The notes: generated by a model from the letters alone, not told the origin. A stretch of 64,000 nt of DNA from an uncultured Thermoguttaceae bacterium (GCA_937951625.1 CALFBP010000011.1:62001-126000); one strand, 5' to 3'; shown: positions 1-9,391, counted from the stretch's first letter. Translations and numbers: made by a program.

Positions 1-391
1 GCATGGTCGCCAAAGCGCCTTGCCGCCGATGGGACTCGAGCATTGCAGTGAAGTCTTGATTGGTCACCACGTCGCCGTAGTGGACCAGGAAGACGCCGTC
101 GGCCAAGAACTCGGCCATCTGCCGGACGCTCCCTGCCGTTCCCAACAGGTGCGGTTCCTCGACATAGGTCAATCGGCAGCCACACCAACGGCCGTCTCGA
201 AAATACTCCCGGATCTGATGAGGAAGAAAGTGCAGATTCACGGCGATTTCGTCGAAGCCGTGCCGCACCAAGTGGCGGAGGATGTATTCCAGCATGGGAC
301 GGCCCGCCAACCGCAGCATCGCCTTGGGCGTGTGACGCGTGTGCTCTCCCAGGCGGAGGCCATAACCGGCACAAAGGACCATCGCCCTCAT
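1..391 (-). CDS. Sugar-nucleotidyltransferase, N-terminal part (runs off window)
   Basis: Read on the minus strand from ATG at 391, the product begins MRAMVLCAGYGLRLGEHT and continues with PKAMLRLAGRPMLEYIL, the NTP-transferase signature (modified Gly-rich loop, then PK..L.GRP) of mannose-1-phosphate guanylyltransferase and glucose-1-phosphate thymidylyltransferase type enzymes. Also visible are the GTAGS motif and the HYGDVVTN segment that binds metal and nucleotide. About 130 residues lie in the window; the C-terminal half and the acceptor specificity are outside it. Its start overlaps the stop of the upstream sialidase-like gene by 4 bases (ATGA), so the two are probably co-translated. The exact sugar substrate cannot be told. 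Confidence 0.85.
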   Translation of the reverse strand, partial: MRAMVLCAGYGLRLGEHTRHTPKAMLRLAGRPMLEYILRHLVRHGFDEIAVNLHFLPHQIREYFRDGRWCGCRLTYVEEPHLLGTAGSVRQMAEFLADGVFLVHYGDVVTNQDFTAMLESHRRQGALATM

Positions 392-1587
392 GGCTCCCCC
401 AACGCCGACGTCTTGGAGCGGAAATCGTGGATGCGATGAAAGGTCAAGTAATTGGCGTCGTGGGCGTTGTGCGCGCCGCCCTGGCCGTCGTCGTAGGCCG
501 TGCGGCATACGGCGATCAGGTCGTCGCCGTCAAAAAGCCAATCGACATACTGGAAGCCGTGCTTCTTCGGATCGGGGTGATACAGCACGATCGCCCGCAC
601 GGTCCATTGCCGCAGATCGTCCGAGCAGGTCAAGGCCAACGTGTTGCGGATGCCGCCCGGGTTCGGCGCGCGATGCCTCGGATGGATGATGCTCGCCAGC
701 GACCAGTAGCGCTTGCTTTGCGGATCGAACCGAATGGCGAACTTCTTCGCCCCACCGGGAAAGTTCACAAAACCGGTGGCGGGATCGAAGGAGGCCGACT
801 TGCCGTCGGCGGAGATGCGCACGATGGCAGCCTTTTCGTCGGGCGAGCGCGTCTGCACGCGGAGGACGTTGACCACTTGGCCGTCCGGCGCGACGACCGC
901 ATTGCCCTCCAGCCACGCCCCCATGTCGCCGCCATTCCAAGTGCGATCGCTAGGGAGGAAGTTGGTGTTGGTCCAACTGTCGGCGTTCAGCAGGTCGGCG
1001 TCCACCGGCGCAGATAACATTCCCGACCGATAGTTGACGCCCCAGCCGACCGGCGGATGACGCCACTCGAACGCTCGCCACAACCGGCCCGCATGTTCAA
1101 GGACCGGCATCGGCGCGCAGTGGTATTCGCCATTGTCGCGCAAAAGTCCAGTTGCGCGGTCCTTGGGCTCGGTCCACGTGACTCCCCCGTCCATCGAGCG
1201 GCGGATGAGAATGTTGCCGTGATGTCGGTCCGGTCCGAGCAGGTATAAAGCCCCGCGGTGAACGAACAGACTCGACCAGAACGCGCCGGCGACCTCCGAA
1301 AGTTTCTTCCACGACTTGCCCCGATCCGCTGAGCCAAACACGGCGGTGCGCGCCTTGGTGAACTCGTTGGACTTCGGCCCAAAAAAATCGTGCGAAGCAA
1401 CGTAGGCCCCATTGGGCAGCACGGCGATGCTCGGCGAGCCGACGTACAGCCCACTTGACGCCGGCACGTGGTCGATGACCACACCGGGGACCGTGGTCGG
1501 CGGTTCGCCCCCAGTTGCCGCGGCTAGTCGAAACAGGATGGAGATTGTTGCAGAAACAATCTGAAAGAAGATTTCTCGTTGGGACAT
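388..1587 (-). CDS. Secreted sialidase-like (BNR-repeat) protein
   Basis: About 399 residues. I chose the start MSQREIFFQ because it opens on a hydrophobic segment (IVSATISILFRLAAATGG) that could be a signal peptide; the open frame extends upstream without a plausible start. The body has Asp-box/BNR-type repeats of a six-bladed sialidase propeller (SADRGKSWKKL, SMDGGVTWTEP) and a late SDDLRQWTV. Such proteins cleave or bind terminal sialic acid or related sugars outside the cytoplasm, but planctomycete members are mostly uncharacterised and I see no complete catalytic set. It overlaps the following nucleotidyltransferase by ATGA. Confidence 0.7.
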   Translation of the reverse strand: MSQREIFFQIVSATISILFRLAAATGGEPPTTVPGVVIDHVPASSGLYVGSPSIAVLPNGAYVASHDFFGPKSNEFTKARTAVFGSADRGKSWKKLSEVAGAFWSSLFVHRGALYLLGPDRHHGNILIRRSMDGGVTWTEPKDRATGLLRDNGEYHCAPMPVLEHAGRLWRAFEWRHPPVGWGVNYRSGMLSAPVDADLLNADSWTNTNFLPSDRTWNGGDMGAWLEGNAVVAPDGQVVNVLRVQTRSPDEKAAIVRISADGKSASFDPATGFVNFPGGAKKFAIRFDPQSKRYWSLASIIHPRHRAPNPGGIRNTLALTCSDDLRQWTVRAIVLYHPDPKKHGFQYVDWLFDGDDLIAVCRTAYDDGQGGAHNAHDANYLTFHRIHDFRSKTSALGEP

Positions 1588-1963
1588 GGCTTGGTTGTTC
1601 CCGTCAATGGCGTGATTTGAGCATCGCTCGCGACCGGATGCTGCTTGCGCTGCCGCGACGTTTACCTCTCCCCTCCCAATAGCCGCTTTGGCCCCAATGC
1701 GGCCAAGGGGACTGAATCTGAATCCACACGCCGTCGTGACTTGTCGCACCTTTTGGGTCAGAACACCAAAATCCGCGATCTTCGATCCCAGTGAACTGCC
1801 TCGGGATTGATTCGGGGCAGCATTCATTGTGGCACGTATCGGAACATCCTCCAATACGCCCTGCGGAGTTCAAAGGTAGTAAGAGTCTGGTCAGACTTTT
1901 GTTCAATCACATTTCCGCACGGTCTCAGCAGATCATAGAAATCCAGCCACAAGGAGTTTTGAC

Positions 1964-2046
1964 TCATCCCCAGCTTTCGGCCGCGTTGCAGAAAAAATTG
2001 CGGCGCCACGCAGGCGCGTTTTCTGGCAAAAATTTGGATATTCTTT
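1964..2046. repeat. Dispersed repeat E, copy 1 (noncoding)
   Basis: Shares ATCCCCAG, TTTCGGCCGC, CAGAAAAA and GCGTTTTCTG in the same order with 33877-33958. It lies in the roughly 750-base stretch (1588-2341) between the sialidase-like gene and the SHD1 gene, where I find no gene. The same stretch holds two copies of the small hairpin repeat D. Confidence 0.6.
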
Positions 2047-2246
2047 CCCGCCCACCTAAACTCGAAACATGGAGGAACCCCATGCAACGCCTGGAAGTGA
2101 TGAAACCGGTGGTGCGCACGGTTGCAGGTCTCTTCCGACTCAGTTAGGCCAAGACACGGTCGCCTTTCGTAGCCGCCGCCATGCAGGCCGCGCGGGGCTG
2201 CCTGCCGACGATCGCCAACTGCGTTCACGGCGCGCCGGCCATGCAT

Positions 2247-2275
2247 TGCCACTGCTGGACAAGCCAGCAGCGGCA
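2247..2275. repeat. Small palindromic repeat D, copy 1
   Basis: Inverted repeat with arms TGCCACTGCTGG and CCAGCAGCGGCA around ACAAG. Near-identical cores lie at 2300-2330, 33983-34017 and 39086-39117. This is a REP/MITE-like family, always in noncoding or decayed DNA here. Confidence 0.8.
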
Positions 2276-2299
2276 CCCGCACTCATCCCGCGCGCAGTT

Positions 2300-2330
2300 C
2301 ACACTGCTGGACAAGCCAGTACTGGCACCC
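2300..2330. repeat. Small palindromic repeat D, copy 2
   Basis: CACTGCTGGACAAGCCAG core, then ACTGGCACCC; a second, slightly diverged copy about 50 bases after copy 1. Confidence 0.8.
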
Positions 2331-2341
2331 GCGCGGATAGA

Positions 2342-3865
2342 TCATTCGCGCGACTCGATCTCTGCGATCGCCTTCTTGGCGTGAATCTGGACCAGGCGGT
2401 TGGGGTCGTTGGCGGCCTTTTTCAGCACGGGAAGGCTTTCCTTGGTGCCCCAGTTCTGTAAGGCCTGCGCCGCGTTGATCCGCAGCGAGACGTTCTGGTT
2501 CTCGGCGAGGATCTTCTCGAGGGCCTCGGCCACTTCGCGGTTGGGCTCCTTCGGTTTCTTCTGCATCAGTTGATGCGTGGCCCGAATCACCCGCCCCATC
2601 TCCCCCGATTCCAGGTCCGCCACCAGCGCTTTTGCCTCCTCGGGCGTAGGCGGCTTGGCCCGGTCAGCCAACATCTGCCTTGCCTTCTCGGCCGCCTCCT
2701 TCCCCTTTTCGAGCGACTCCTTGAGCTTTTCCGCCTGCTGCTTGGACTGCTCGGCCTGTTTGGCCCGCTCCGCCTCGCTCAATAGGCGATACGTCGCCTT
2801 GACCGGGATCTCCACGCCCAGGCCCCCCTTGCGGACCGTTACCTTCATCGAGAAGTCCAGGTCCTTGGAGACCCCCTCCTGCTTGTCGAAGGTCCACTTC
2901 CCGTCGCCGGTGATCTCGAACGGCGGCTTGTCGCTGCCGGTGGCTGCGGCCCGAAACTCGTACTGCTTGCGGATCACTACCAGCTTGTCGGTCGCGCTTT
3001 CGATCGTGTAGGTGGTCCGCTCCCTGGCCGGCACGAAGCCTTCCTCGCGGGCAAAGGGGCCGAAACGCGGCGGGCCGCTGTCCTTCATGATCACACCGGA
3101 GCTGCGGTCCACGGTCCAACTCGGCTCGCCCGCGCCGGAAAGCGGCTCGATCATCAACTCGGAAAGTTCTCCCAAGAGGAACGGCAGGTGCGAGGTCCCC
3201 TCCTGGCGTGCGATGTTGCCCAGCGGATCGACGGTCAATTCGGTAGTCCGGGCCATGCCGAACGGCCCCACGCCGGTCATCGGTGAAAACGGATACATGC
3301 CGGGTCCCATCCCGTGCGGCGGCCCGATGCGACCAGGTCCACGCGGACCGCGCGGTATTCCCGGCGGCATCCCCGGCACGCCCCCCTTGGACCGCGAATG
3401 CTCCATCAGCGCCCCTCGGAAGCTGAGCACCGCCTTGTCTTTGTCGGCCGACACGACCGAGTAGATCGGGCTGCCGGTCATCTCCAGCAGCTCGTCGCCT
3501 AAATCCACCTCGATCTTCACTTGGTAGGCGTAGGTCTTCCCCGGTTTCCAGCCGTAGCGAAGTGCCAGGGCTGGGGACTGTCCCGATTTTCGCTCAGCGA
3601 AAATGGGACTGTCCCCCTTGGGGGGAGTACCGAACGCACTTTTCTCCTGCGACTCGAGGAACTGCCGGTCTGCATCGCTCAGTCGATCCACGCGCACACT
3701 GATGGCCGTACCGTCCTCCTTCTTGAGTTTGACCGTGGTCCCGTCAGACTCGACCAGTTCAGCCCGGATCGAGAACTTCCCGCTTTTGTCCTTCCACGTC
3801 CTGACCTCGGCCGCCGCGGAGACAACCAGCAACACCACGCACACCAGAGAGATCATGGTCTTCAT
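2342..3865 (-). CDS. Secreted SHD1-domain protein with C-terminal HEAT-like helices
   Basis: About 507 residues. The start MKTMISLVCVVLLVVSAAA gives a clear Sec signal peptide and is preferred over the upstream in-frame start. Right after it comes an SHD1 domain (EVRTWKDKSGKFSIRAELV, then VKLKKEDG and VDRLSDADRQFL), a small fold that planctomycetes append to many exported proteins. A Pro/Gly/Met-rich linker (PGMPPGIPRGPRGPGRIGP) follows, then a beta-rich middle, a charged coiled-coil stretch (AKQAEQSKQQAEKLKESLEK) and HEAT-like helices at the end (AAQALQNWGTKESLPVLKKA). Between SHD1 and the next domain a palindromic repeat is translated in frame (3573-3615). The function is unknown; binding to other exported proteins is a guess from SHD1 and HEAT. 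Confidence 0.8.
   Translation of the reverse strand: MKTMISLVCVVLLVVSAAAEVRTWKDKSGKFSIRAELVESDGTTVKLKKEDGTAISVRVDRLSDADRQFLESQEKSAFGTPPKGDSPIFAERKSGQSPALALRYGWKPGKTYAYQVKIEVDLGDELLEMTGSPIYSVVSADKDKAVLSFRGALMEHSRSKGGVPGMPPGIPRGPRGPGRIGPPHGMGPGMYPFSPMTGVGPFGMARTTELTVDPLGNIARQEGTSHLPFLLGELSELMIEPLSGAGEPSWTVDRSSGVIMKDSGPPRFGPFAREEGFVPARERTTYTIESATDKLVVIRKQYEFRAAATGSDKPPFEITGDGKWTFDKQEGVSKDLDFSMKVTVRKGGLGVEIPVKATYRLLSEAERAKQAEQSKQQAEKLKESLEKGKEAAEKARQMLADRAKPPTPEEAKALVADLESGEMGRVIRATHQLMQKKPKEPNREVAEALEKILAENQNVSLRINAAQALQNWGTKESLPVLKKAANDPNRLVQIHAKKAIAEIESRE
3573..3615. repeat. Hairpin repeat translated in frame inside the SHD1 gene
   Basis: Near-perfect inverted repeat: GGGACTGTCCCGATTTTCGC pairs with GCGAAAATGGGACTGTCCC, with one bulged base. 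On the minus strand it encodes GDSPIFAERKSGQSP, a low-complexity linker between two domains. A related but diverged long hairpin lies at 45611-45667. Confidence 0.75.
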
Positions 3866-4023
3866 CGCATTTTCTCCTTCTGTTGACGGCCTTCCGGGAA
3901 ATCGCCCTAGCTTTCCGCACGACTCCGCAGCCCAACGCAGCCGCCCCAACGCGCCCCCGCGCCGATGCCCACATTTTGCCATCCACTTCAGGCCGTGCCA
4001 GCAGGGCGCACCACTTGCGGCAG

Positions 4024-4290
4024 TCAGAAAGTCAGCCGTTCCTGGTGGTCGAAATCATAGCCCCAGGGTTCACCCCTCCTGGTGTGCCAAACATCGTCGG
4101 CCCCTAGAAAGCAAACCTCATCGAAGAAACTCCAGAAGTCGTCAAGTTCAATCGCAGCCCCTTTGTGGTCCGCAACGCAGTATGCAGACACCAAATCGGC
4201 AGGCAAGTCAAGGGATCGAACCCAATCGATGAGACCCGCGCGACTTATGTATGGGCAACCCAGGATTCTCCAAACTACGACATGCAGCCG
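4024..4290 (-). other. Possible small protein or gene remnant, unrecognised
   Basis: This frame stays open for about 88 codons directly after, and in the same frame as, the stop of the DUF5076-like pseudogene. The end reads protein-like (LVSAYCVADHKGAAIEL, then DDFWSFFDEVCFLGADDVW). No ATG is present; only TTG, CTG or GTG could start it. It matches no family I know. It may be a separate small gene or a second decayed fragment. Confidence 0.3.
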
Positions 4291-4617
4291 TTACTCCAAT
4301 AGCTCGCCCTCCGGTTTATCAGTGGCCACGCTCCACTCGGAATCAAATCCGGCCTTGACTCGATTCAGGACATCGGTCGGATCAAGTCCCTGTATCTGTC
4401 GGTAAGCAATGGCCAAATGCCGGGCGAGGTCTACAAGCATGATACCCCAAGCCGATGGATCATTCCAAAGCCGCGTCGCCAGGCAGTCGTGTTATTTTCC
4501 GCCAGCAGCCCAAACGCGAGCCAATTCAATCGCCCGGCCGTCAGACTACGCTGTCGGGGGAATCGGCAACTCGCCAGGGTGGTACCTACGGATGCCCTTG
4601 TCCCTCCTGTCAGTCAT
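4291..4617 (-). pseudogene. DUF5076-like protein, inactivated by two in-frame stops
   Basis: From ATG at 4617 the frame reads MTDRRDKGIRRYHPGELPIP, then TAG (4546-4548), SDGRAIELARVWAAGGK, TAA (4492-4494), HDCLATRLWNDPSAWGIMLV, DLARHLAIAYRQIQGL, and ends FDSEWSVATDKPEGELLE. The order ELxRVWAAGG.H..LAT.LW.DP.AWG..LVDLARH..AY fits, from memory, the small DUF5076 family (about 100 residues). Both stops fall where coding continues in the same frame on either side, so point mutations rather than frameshifts have broken the gene. No other copy is in the window. Family assignment is fairly secure; function is unknown. Confidence 0.65.
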
Positions 4618-4812
4618 TGGTCGCCCAAAAGATGCCTTCGATTTGACCCGAGGGGGTCTCTCTGATTCGCCACGTCTTGGCCCAAGAGTCTTCCCGTCGG
4701 TCAACGCGGTCCGATGGTACAGAAAGGCTTGAGGAATTCGAGATGTCGACCCGGGCAGATCGAGGCGTCGTCGGCCGAGGGAAACTACACTGAGTCCGTT
4801 GGCTCGACCGCC

Positions 4813-5805
4813 TCACGGCTCGAGGACGATCTTGCCGGCCAGCGTGCCCGCCTTGTGAATGGTGTTTTCCTCCTGAAGCCGATGGGCGGCGGCGGTTTCG
4901 GCGAGCTTCATCACGCGGCCGATCCGGGCCCGAAGCTTCCCTTCGGCCATCCAGCGGTTGATGTCGTCGGCGGCACGGCGTTGCTCGTCGGGCGGGGCAT
5001 TGAACATGGCGAAGCCGTGAACCGAGCAATCTTTGACGTAGAACGGCCCGACCGGAAACGGCGGCCGGGAATCTCGGCCCGCCATGAGGATCAATCGGCC
5101 TCGGAAAGCCAGGTGGGTGACGCTTTGCTCCAGGTTTTGTTCGCGGAGCGTCTCGAACCAGACATCGACGCCCTGGGGCGCAAACTCGCGGATCGCGGCG
5201 TCCAAATCCTCTTTTTTGTACTGGATCACGCGGTCCGCACCCAATTGTCGGCAGAGCTGGGCCTTTTCTTCGCTGCCGGCAGTCGTGATGACGCGGGCCC
5301 CGACGATCTTCGCCATTTGCACCACGCACGATCCCACGCCGCCGGAGCCGCCGTTGACGAACACCGTTTCGCCGCTGCGGAGCTGGGCATCGCGGAACAG
5401 GCCGAGGTGGGCCGTAATGCCGACCAGGGCCGTGGCGGCCGCATCGCGGTCCGAGACGTTGGCCGGGGTGGGATAGAGCCATGCCTCGTCCACGGCAACA
5501 TACTCGGCGAAGGTTCCCTGTCGCCCGAGCAAACCCTGGTTGCTTCCCCACACGCGGTCGCCTGGCCGAAAGCGACGCACTTCCGGACCCACCGCTTCGA
5601 CCGTGCCCGCCAAATCGCAACCCACGATGAACGGCTTGGGCAGCGGAAAGGCGATGGCCCCGCTGCGGATATAGGTGTCGACCGGGTTGACGGCCACGGC
5701 CGCCACACGAACGAGCACCTGACTACCCGACACAGTCGGCTGGGGAAGGTCCCCATACACGATGGTTTCCGGTGGCCCTGGTTCCAAAATGTATGCGGCT
5801 TTCAT
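4813..5805 (-). CDS. NADPH:quinone oxidoreductase, MDR superfamily
   Basis: 330 residues, the usual size for zeta-crystallin/QOR-type medium-chain reductases. The N-terminal GroES-like fold (VLVRVAAVAVNPVDTYIRSG, GCDLAGTVEAVG, PGDRVWG) is followed by a Rossmann fold with GGSGGVGSCVVQMAK binding NADPH, and TAGSEEKAQLCRQLGADRVI. No structural or catalytic zinc cysteines are seen, as expected for the quinone reductase branch. It probably reduces quinones or enones with NADPH in the cytoplasm. It lies downstream of mvhA in the same direction with a gap of about 200 bases, so it could be read through from the hydrogenase operon, but a functional link is not shown. Confidence 0.85.
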   Translation of the reverse strand: MKAAYILEPGPPETIVYGDLPQPTVSGSQVLVRVAAVAVNPVDTYIRSGAIAFPLPKPFIVGCDLAGTVEAVGPEVRRFRPGDRVWGSNQGLLGRQGTFAEYVAVDEAWLYPTPANVSDRDAAATALVGITAHLGLFRDAQLRSGETVFVNGGSGGVGSCVVQMAKIVGARVITTAGSEEKAQLCRQLGADRVIQYKKEDLDAAIREFAPQGVDVWFETLREQNLEQSVTHLAFRGRLILMAGRDSRPPFPVGPFYVKDCSVHGFAMFNAPPDEQRRAADDINRWMAEGKLRARIGRVMKLAETAAAHRLQEENTIHKAGTLAGKIVLEP

Positions 5806-6008
5806 GGCGCTCGTCCCTCAGCATGTTCTGAAAAGGGAATGGGGCGGAAGGTTCGACGTGGGCGTCCTGCTGCCGGCCATCCACGAAGTGGAAGAACCCG
5901 ATTGCCGCCGCCCCAAGACACGACGTACCCCGTCCCCGCGCGACGCATGACGAAGCGGCGATCAAGCGTCGCTCGTCCCAGAATACCGACGATGGCCTGC
6001 CGAAGCAA

Positions 6009-7475
6009 TCATGCAAGGTGCTGTGTGAGCCGCTGGAGCACGTTTCCCTCGGGATCACGGATGGTGACTTCCAAGGGCATTTGGCCAGGCAGGTTATGGG
6101 TAGCACAGCCGAAGCAGGGATCGTAAGCACGGAAGGCCATTTCCACCATGTTCAGCAGGCCCTCGCTCACCTTGCCTTGATGGATCAAGCCTTGGGCCGC
6201 CTTTTTGACCGACATGGAGATGGGAGCGTTGTTGTTCGTGGTGCCGACCACCAGATTCACCTTAGTGAGGATACCGCGGGAATCGGTGACATAGTGATGA
6301 GTAAGCGTGCCACGTGGGGCTTCAACACACCCGATGCCTTCGGTGGGCGTTTCCGTCGGGATCGTGCGGTAGTCCTTGCTGGTGATTTCCGAATCGGCGG
6401 CCAACTCTACCCAACGTTCGGCAGCGTACAGCAGCTCGATCAATCGGGCCCAATGGGTGGCCAACGTGTGGTGGATGGGCTTACCGCCCAGCGTTTCATA
6501 CATGCGGTGGAATTCAGCATCGGCCAGGGGCGTGGCCATGGCGTCGGCTACGTTGCATCGCGACAGTGGCGTGGCCTTGTAGATGCCAGAATCGACGCCG
6601 TCGACGAACCCCTTCCAGCCGACCTTCTTCAAGTAGGGAAACTTCAGATAGCTCCACGGCTCGACCCGCTCCGCCACATACTCGCGATATTGCGAGGGGT
6701 GGTACTTGGCGTGTTCTTTGCCGTCCGGGCCGGTCACTCGAATCATGCCGTCGTAGAAATTGGTGCAATTTCGGGCGTCGACCATGCCCATGTTATAGGT
6801 CTTATGGACATAGACGTCGCCCGTGATCAGCTTGACATACTCCGTGTTCTTGAGCACCAGGTCATGGAACAATTTCAAGGAGAAGGTGGCAAACTCGACT
6901 GCCTCACGTCCCAAGCGTTCGATTTCCCGGCGTTGCTCCTCATCGATTCCCTTGCTGACCCCGCCGGGGAGGCCCCAGTTAGGATGCACGCGCCGCCCGC
7001 CGATCATCTTGATCAACTCGTGGCCGTCGCGGCGCATCTTAAGCACCTTGCTGGCGATGTCCATGCCGACTTTTTTGACGACGCCAAGGATGTTGCGTTC
7101 GGCGCGGGGCGCCTGCGGCCCGACCACGAAGTCGGGGCCACCTAGGGCATAGAAGTGCGTGGTGTGGTCCGTCACGTAGAAAATGCTGTAGAACAGCTCA
7201 CGCAGCTTTTTGGCCGCCGGGGGGGGAGTCACGTGGAACAAATCATCCAGGGCCTTGGTGGCCGCCATGTGGTGGGCCTCGGGACAGACGCCACAAATTC
7301 GGGCCGTGAGGTTGGGCATGTCCTCGGCCGGCCGCCCTACGCAAAAGCGCTCGAATCCGCGCAACTCGGGAATCTGAAGGTACGCATTGGCGACCTCACC
7401 CTGATCGTCCAAAAAGATGTCGATCTTGCCGTGGCCTTCGAGCCGGGTGATGGGATCGATGGATATGCGTTTCAT
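6009..7475 (-). CDS. mvhA: [NiFe]-hydrogenase large subunit, MvhA type
   Basis: 488 residues. Both nickel-binding motifs are intact: RICGVC near residue 59 and DPCFGCATH from residue 452. MKRISIDPITRLEGHGKI is the typical N-terminus of group 3 (cytoplasmic, MvhA/FrhA-like) enzymes. A tail of 28 residues follows the last conserved His; in most hydrogenases this is cut off by a maturation protease after nickel insertion. GGAGAG precedes the ATG. Next to mvhG, mvhD and hdrABC it should oxidise or form H2 and pass electrons through MvhG and MvhD to HdrA. No hyp maturation genes or protease lie in the window. Confidence 0.95.
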   Translation of the reverse strand: MKRISIDPITRLEGHGKIDIFLDDQGEVANAYLQIPELRGFERFCVGRPAEDMPNLTARICGVCPEAHHMAATKALDDLFHVTPPPAAKKLRELFYSIFYVTDHTTHFYALGGPDFVVGPQAPRAERNILGVVKKVGMDIASKVLKMRRDGHELIKMIGGRRVHPNWGLPGGVSKGIDEEQRREIERLGREAVEFATFSLKLFHDLVLKNTEYVKLITGDVYVHKTYNMGMVDARNCTNFYDGMIRVTGPDGKEHAKYHPSQYREYVAERVEPWSYLKFPYLKKVGWKGFVDGVDSGIYKATPLSRCNVADAMATPLADAEFHRMYETLGGKPIHHTLATHWARLIELLYAAERWVELAADSEITSKDYRTIPTETPTEGIGCVEAPRGTLTHHYVTDSRGILTKVNLVVGTTNNNAPISMSVKKAAQGLIHQGKVSEGLLNMVEMAFRAYDPCFGCATHNLPGQMPLEVTIRDPEGNVLQRLTQHLA

Positions 7476-7597
7476 GAGATTACTCTCCTCAATATACGAA
7501 TTGTGTTCCGCGCGACGCGCTGCCAGCCCAGCGCCCGAAGTAGGCGGAGCGAACCTCCTTCAGCGGCTCCATCGTCGAGCGGTGGCGGGAATCGCCT

Positions 7598-8614
7598 TTA
7601 CCCTCGTTTGACTCCATTGCCCGCCACCTGCTTTTTCCTTCGTCGCAACTGGCTTCCCGCCAGGCTGAAGCGGTAGAAGGTGCCCACCGGGTCCGGGATA
7701 CCCTCGCGAATGATCTGGTCGATCTCTTCCGGGTCCTGCGAGTCGATCACCGAGGCCAAAGCCGACATGAGTCGGGCGCCGTAATCGTGAACACCGTCGT
7801 TCGGGCCATGACAACCGATGCAAGGCGAATTGACCTTCGGGCAAAGGGCGCCACAGCCCGCGCGGGTTGCAATGCCGCAACACACCAGTCCCAGTTCCAA
7901 TAAACACGTCTTCTCGTCCGGCTTGACTTGGTACGTGCGGAGGAACTTCTTGATTTTCTTTTCCGTGCGTTTGCGTGGGCATTCGTCGCACACGGTGGTG
8001 TTCGGCCCGATCACGGAGCCGGCAGGCGGCAACTTGCCCTCCAAAATCGCGGTGATCGCCGCCCAGATGTTTTCTGCCTCGGGTGGGCAGCCGGGCAAGT
8101 AGTAGTCGACAGGCACCGTCTGATCGAGCGTTTTCAAGGTGTCGTAAAAGACGGGCAGGTAGAGCGGACCTTCCGGCATGGGCGTTTCGTGCTGAGGCCG
8201 CACGCCGTCGGGATTTTCCGTCGAGTCGCCCTGGGCGTAAGCAGCTTCGAACACTTCTTCCCTTGAGCTGAGATTCGCCAAACCGGGGATACAGCCCTCG
8301 TGGGCGCAGGAACCGAAGGCGACCAGCACTTTCGACTTTTTGCGAAGCAACTGGGCCATGTATTCCTGTTCGCTGGTGCGAATGCCGCCGTTGAAGAGAC
8401 ACACGTCGATCGACTTGTCCGGCATTTTCTCGACATCGCGGACCTTGGCGTCCACGGCCACGGGCCAAAACACGATGTCGAAGGCCGCGGCCACGTCGAG
8501 GATTTTTTCGTTGATGGCCAACACGGCGATTTCGCAGCCGCCGCAGGAGGCCGCCCAATACAGGGCCAGTTTTCCCTTCGTTTTTGTCGTTTCTTGTGTT
8601 GCCGTAGTGGTCAT
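7598..8614 (-). CDS. mvhG: [NiFe]-hydrogenase small subunit, MvhG type
   Basis: 338 residues. The start MTTTATQETTKTKGKLALYW overlaps the mvhD stop by ATGA. Iron-sulfur ligands for the electron wire are visible: ASCGGCE, GSCAHEGCIP, LPGCPPE for the proximal cluster, then CDECPRKR, CCGIATRAGCGALCP and SPCIGCHGP for the others. There is no twin-arginine signal peptide, so the enzyme is cytoplasmic, as expected for group 3c hydrogenases coupled to Hdr. A 122-base gap separates it from mvhA. Confidence 0.95.
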   Translation of the reverse strand: MTTTATQETTKTKGKLALYWAASCGGCEIAVLAINEKILDVAAAFDIVFWPVAVDAKVRDVEKMPDKSIDVCLFNGGIRTSEQEYMAQLLRKKSKVLVAFGSCAHEGCIPGLANLSSREEVFEAAYAQGDSTENPDGVRPQHETPMPEGPLYLPVFYDTLKTLDQTVPVDYYLPGCPPEAENIWAAITAILEGKLPPAGSVIGPNTTVCDECPRKRTEKKIKKFLRTYQVKPDEKTCLLELGLVCCGIATRAGCGALCPKVNSPCIGCHGPNDGVHDYGARLMSALASVIDSQDPEEIDQIIREGIPDPVGTFYRFSLAGSQLRRRKKQVAGNGVKRG

Positions 8615-9111
8615 TCGGTCACCTCCATCGCCGCTTCGTGTTCCTTGAGAATACTTTCCAGCGCCTCGTGGCGATGGCCGTTTTCCTCCCAATTTCCCGA
8701 CCAGTGGAGCGGCCCCAAGGGACGCACCGCCTCGACCAGTTGCGTGATCGCCTCGGCCAGTTGTTGCCCTTCGGCGGCCGAGGCCCAGACCAAGCGGAAG
8801 CGTTCGGGTTCGAGCCCCATTTGGGTCAACGTGTGCTTGAGCATGGCGTAGCGCCGCATGGCCTTGTAGTTTTGGTCCACGTAATGGCATTCACCAGGGT
8901 GGCAGCCCGCCACCATCACCGCGTCCGCGCCCCGCGCAAAGGCGTTGAGCACGAAGGTGGGATCGATGCGTCCGCTGCACATCACGCGGATGATGCGAAT
9001 GTTCGGCGGATACTTCAGCCGGGCGGTACCGGCCAAGTCCGCCGCCCGATAGGAACACCAATTGCACATGAACCCGATGATCTTGGGCTCAAAGGCGTTT
9101 TTGTCGCTCAT
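8611..9111 (-). CDS. mvhD: MvhD, iron-sulfur linker between hydrogenase and HdrA
   Basis: 166 residues from MSDKNAFEPKIIGFMCNWCS. The cysteines of the MvhD family [2Fe-2S] site are present: CNWCSYRAADLAG, VMCSGRIDP and GCHPGECHY. In methanogens and sulfate reducers this protein passes electrons from the hydrogenase to HdrA. It overlaps mvhG by 4 bases. The 280 bases between it and hdrA hold no gene that I can support. Confidence 0.93.
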   Translation of the reverse strand: MSDKNAFEPKIIGFMCNWCSYRAADLAGTARLKYPPNIRIIRVMCSGRIDPTFVLNAFARGADAVMVAGCHPGECHYVDQNYKAMRRYAMLKHTLTQMGLEPERFRLVWASAAEGQQLAEAITQLVEAVRPLGPLHWSGNWEENGHRHEALESILKEHEAAMEVTE

Positions 9112-9391
9112 GGCAGGTTCGTACCTTGCTAAGTGTTGAGAACCGGGGAGCACGCCGACTTCACGCGGAGCAGCAATTCAGGCTGTTGGATTCGTGCCCG
9201 TGTCCCCGTGATCTCTTGTGGTTCGACAACGTTGTCCAGTCGCGTTTTCCTCAGGTTCCGCCCGGCAACTGGCGGGCGAAACGTTTCCCCATCTCACGTG
9301 CTTCTCCTCTCCGTTCCCACGACCGCTGACTCTGGATGGGCTTCGGACGGGTTCCCGGCAGCATCCGGCCTTGCTCCCCAGGCGCCAGCCC

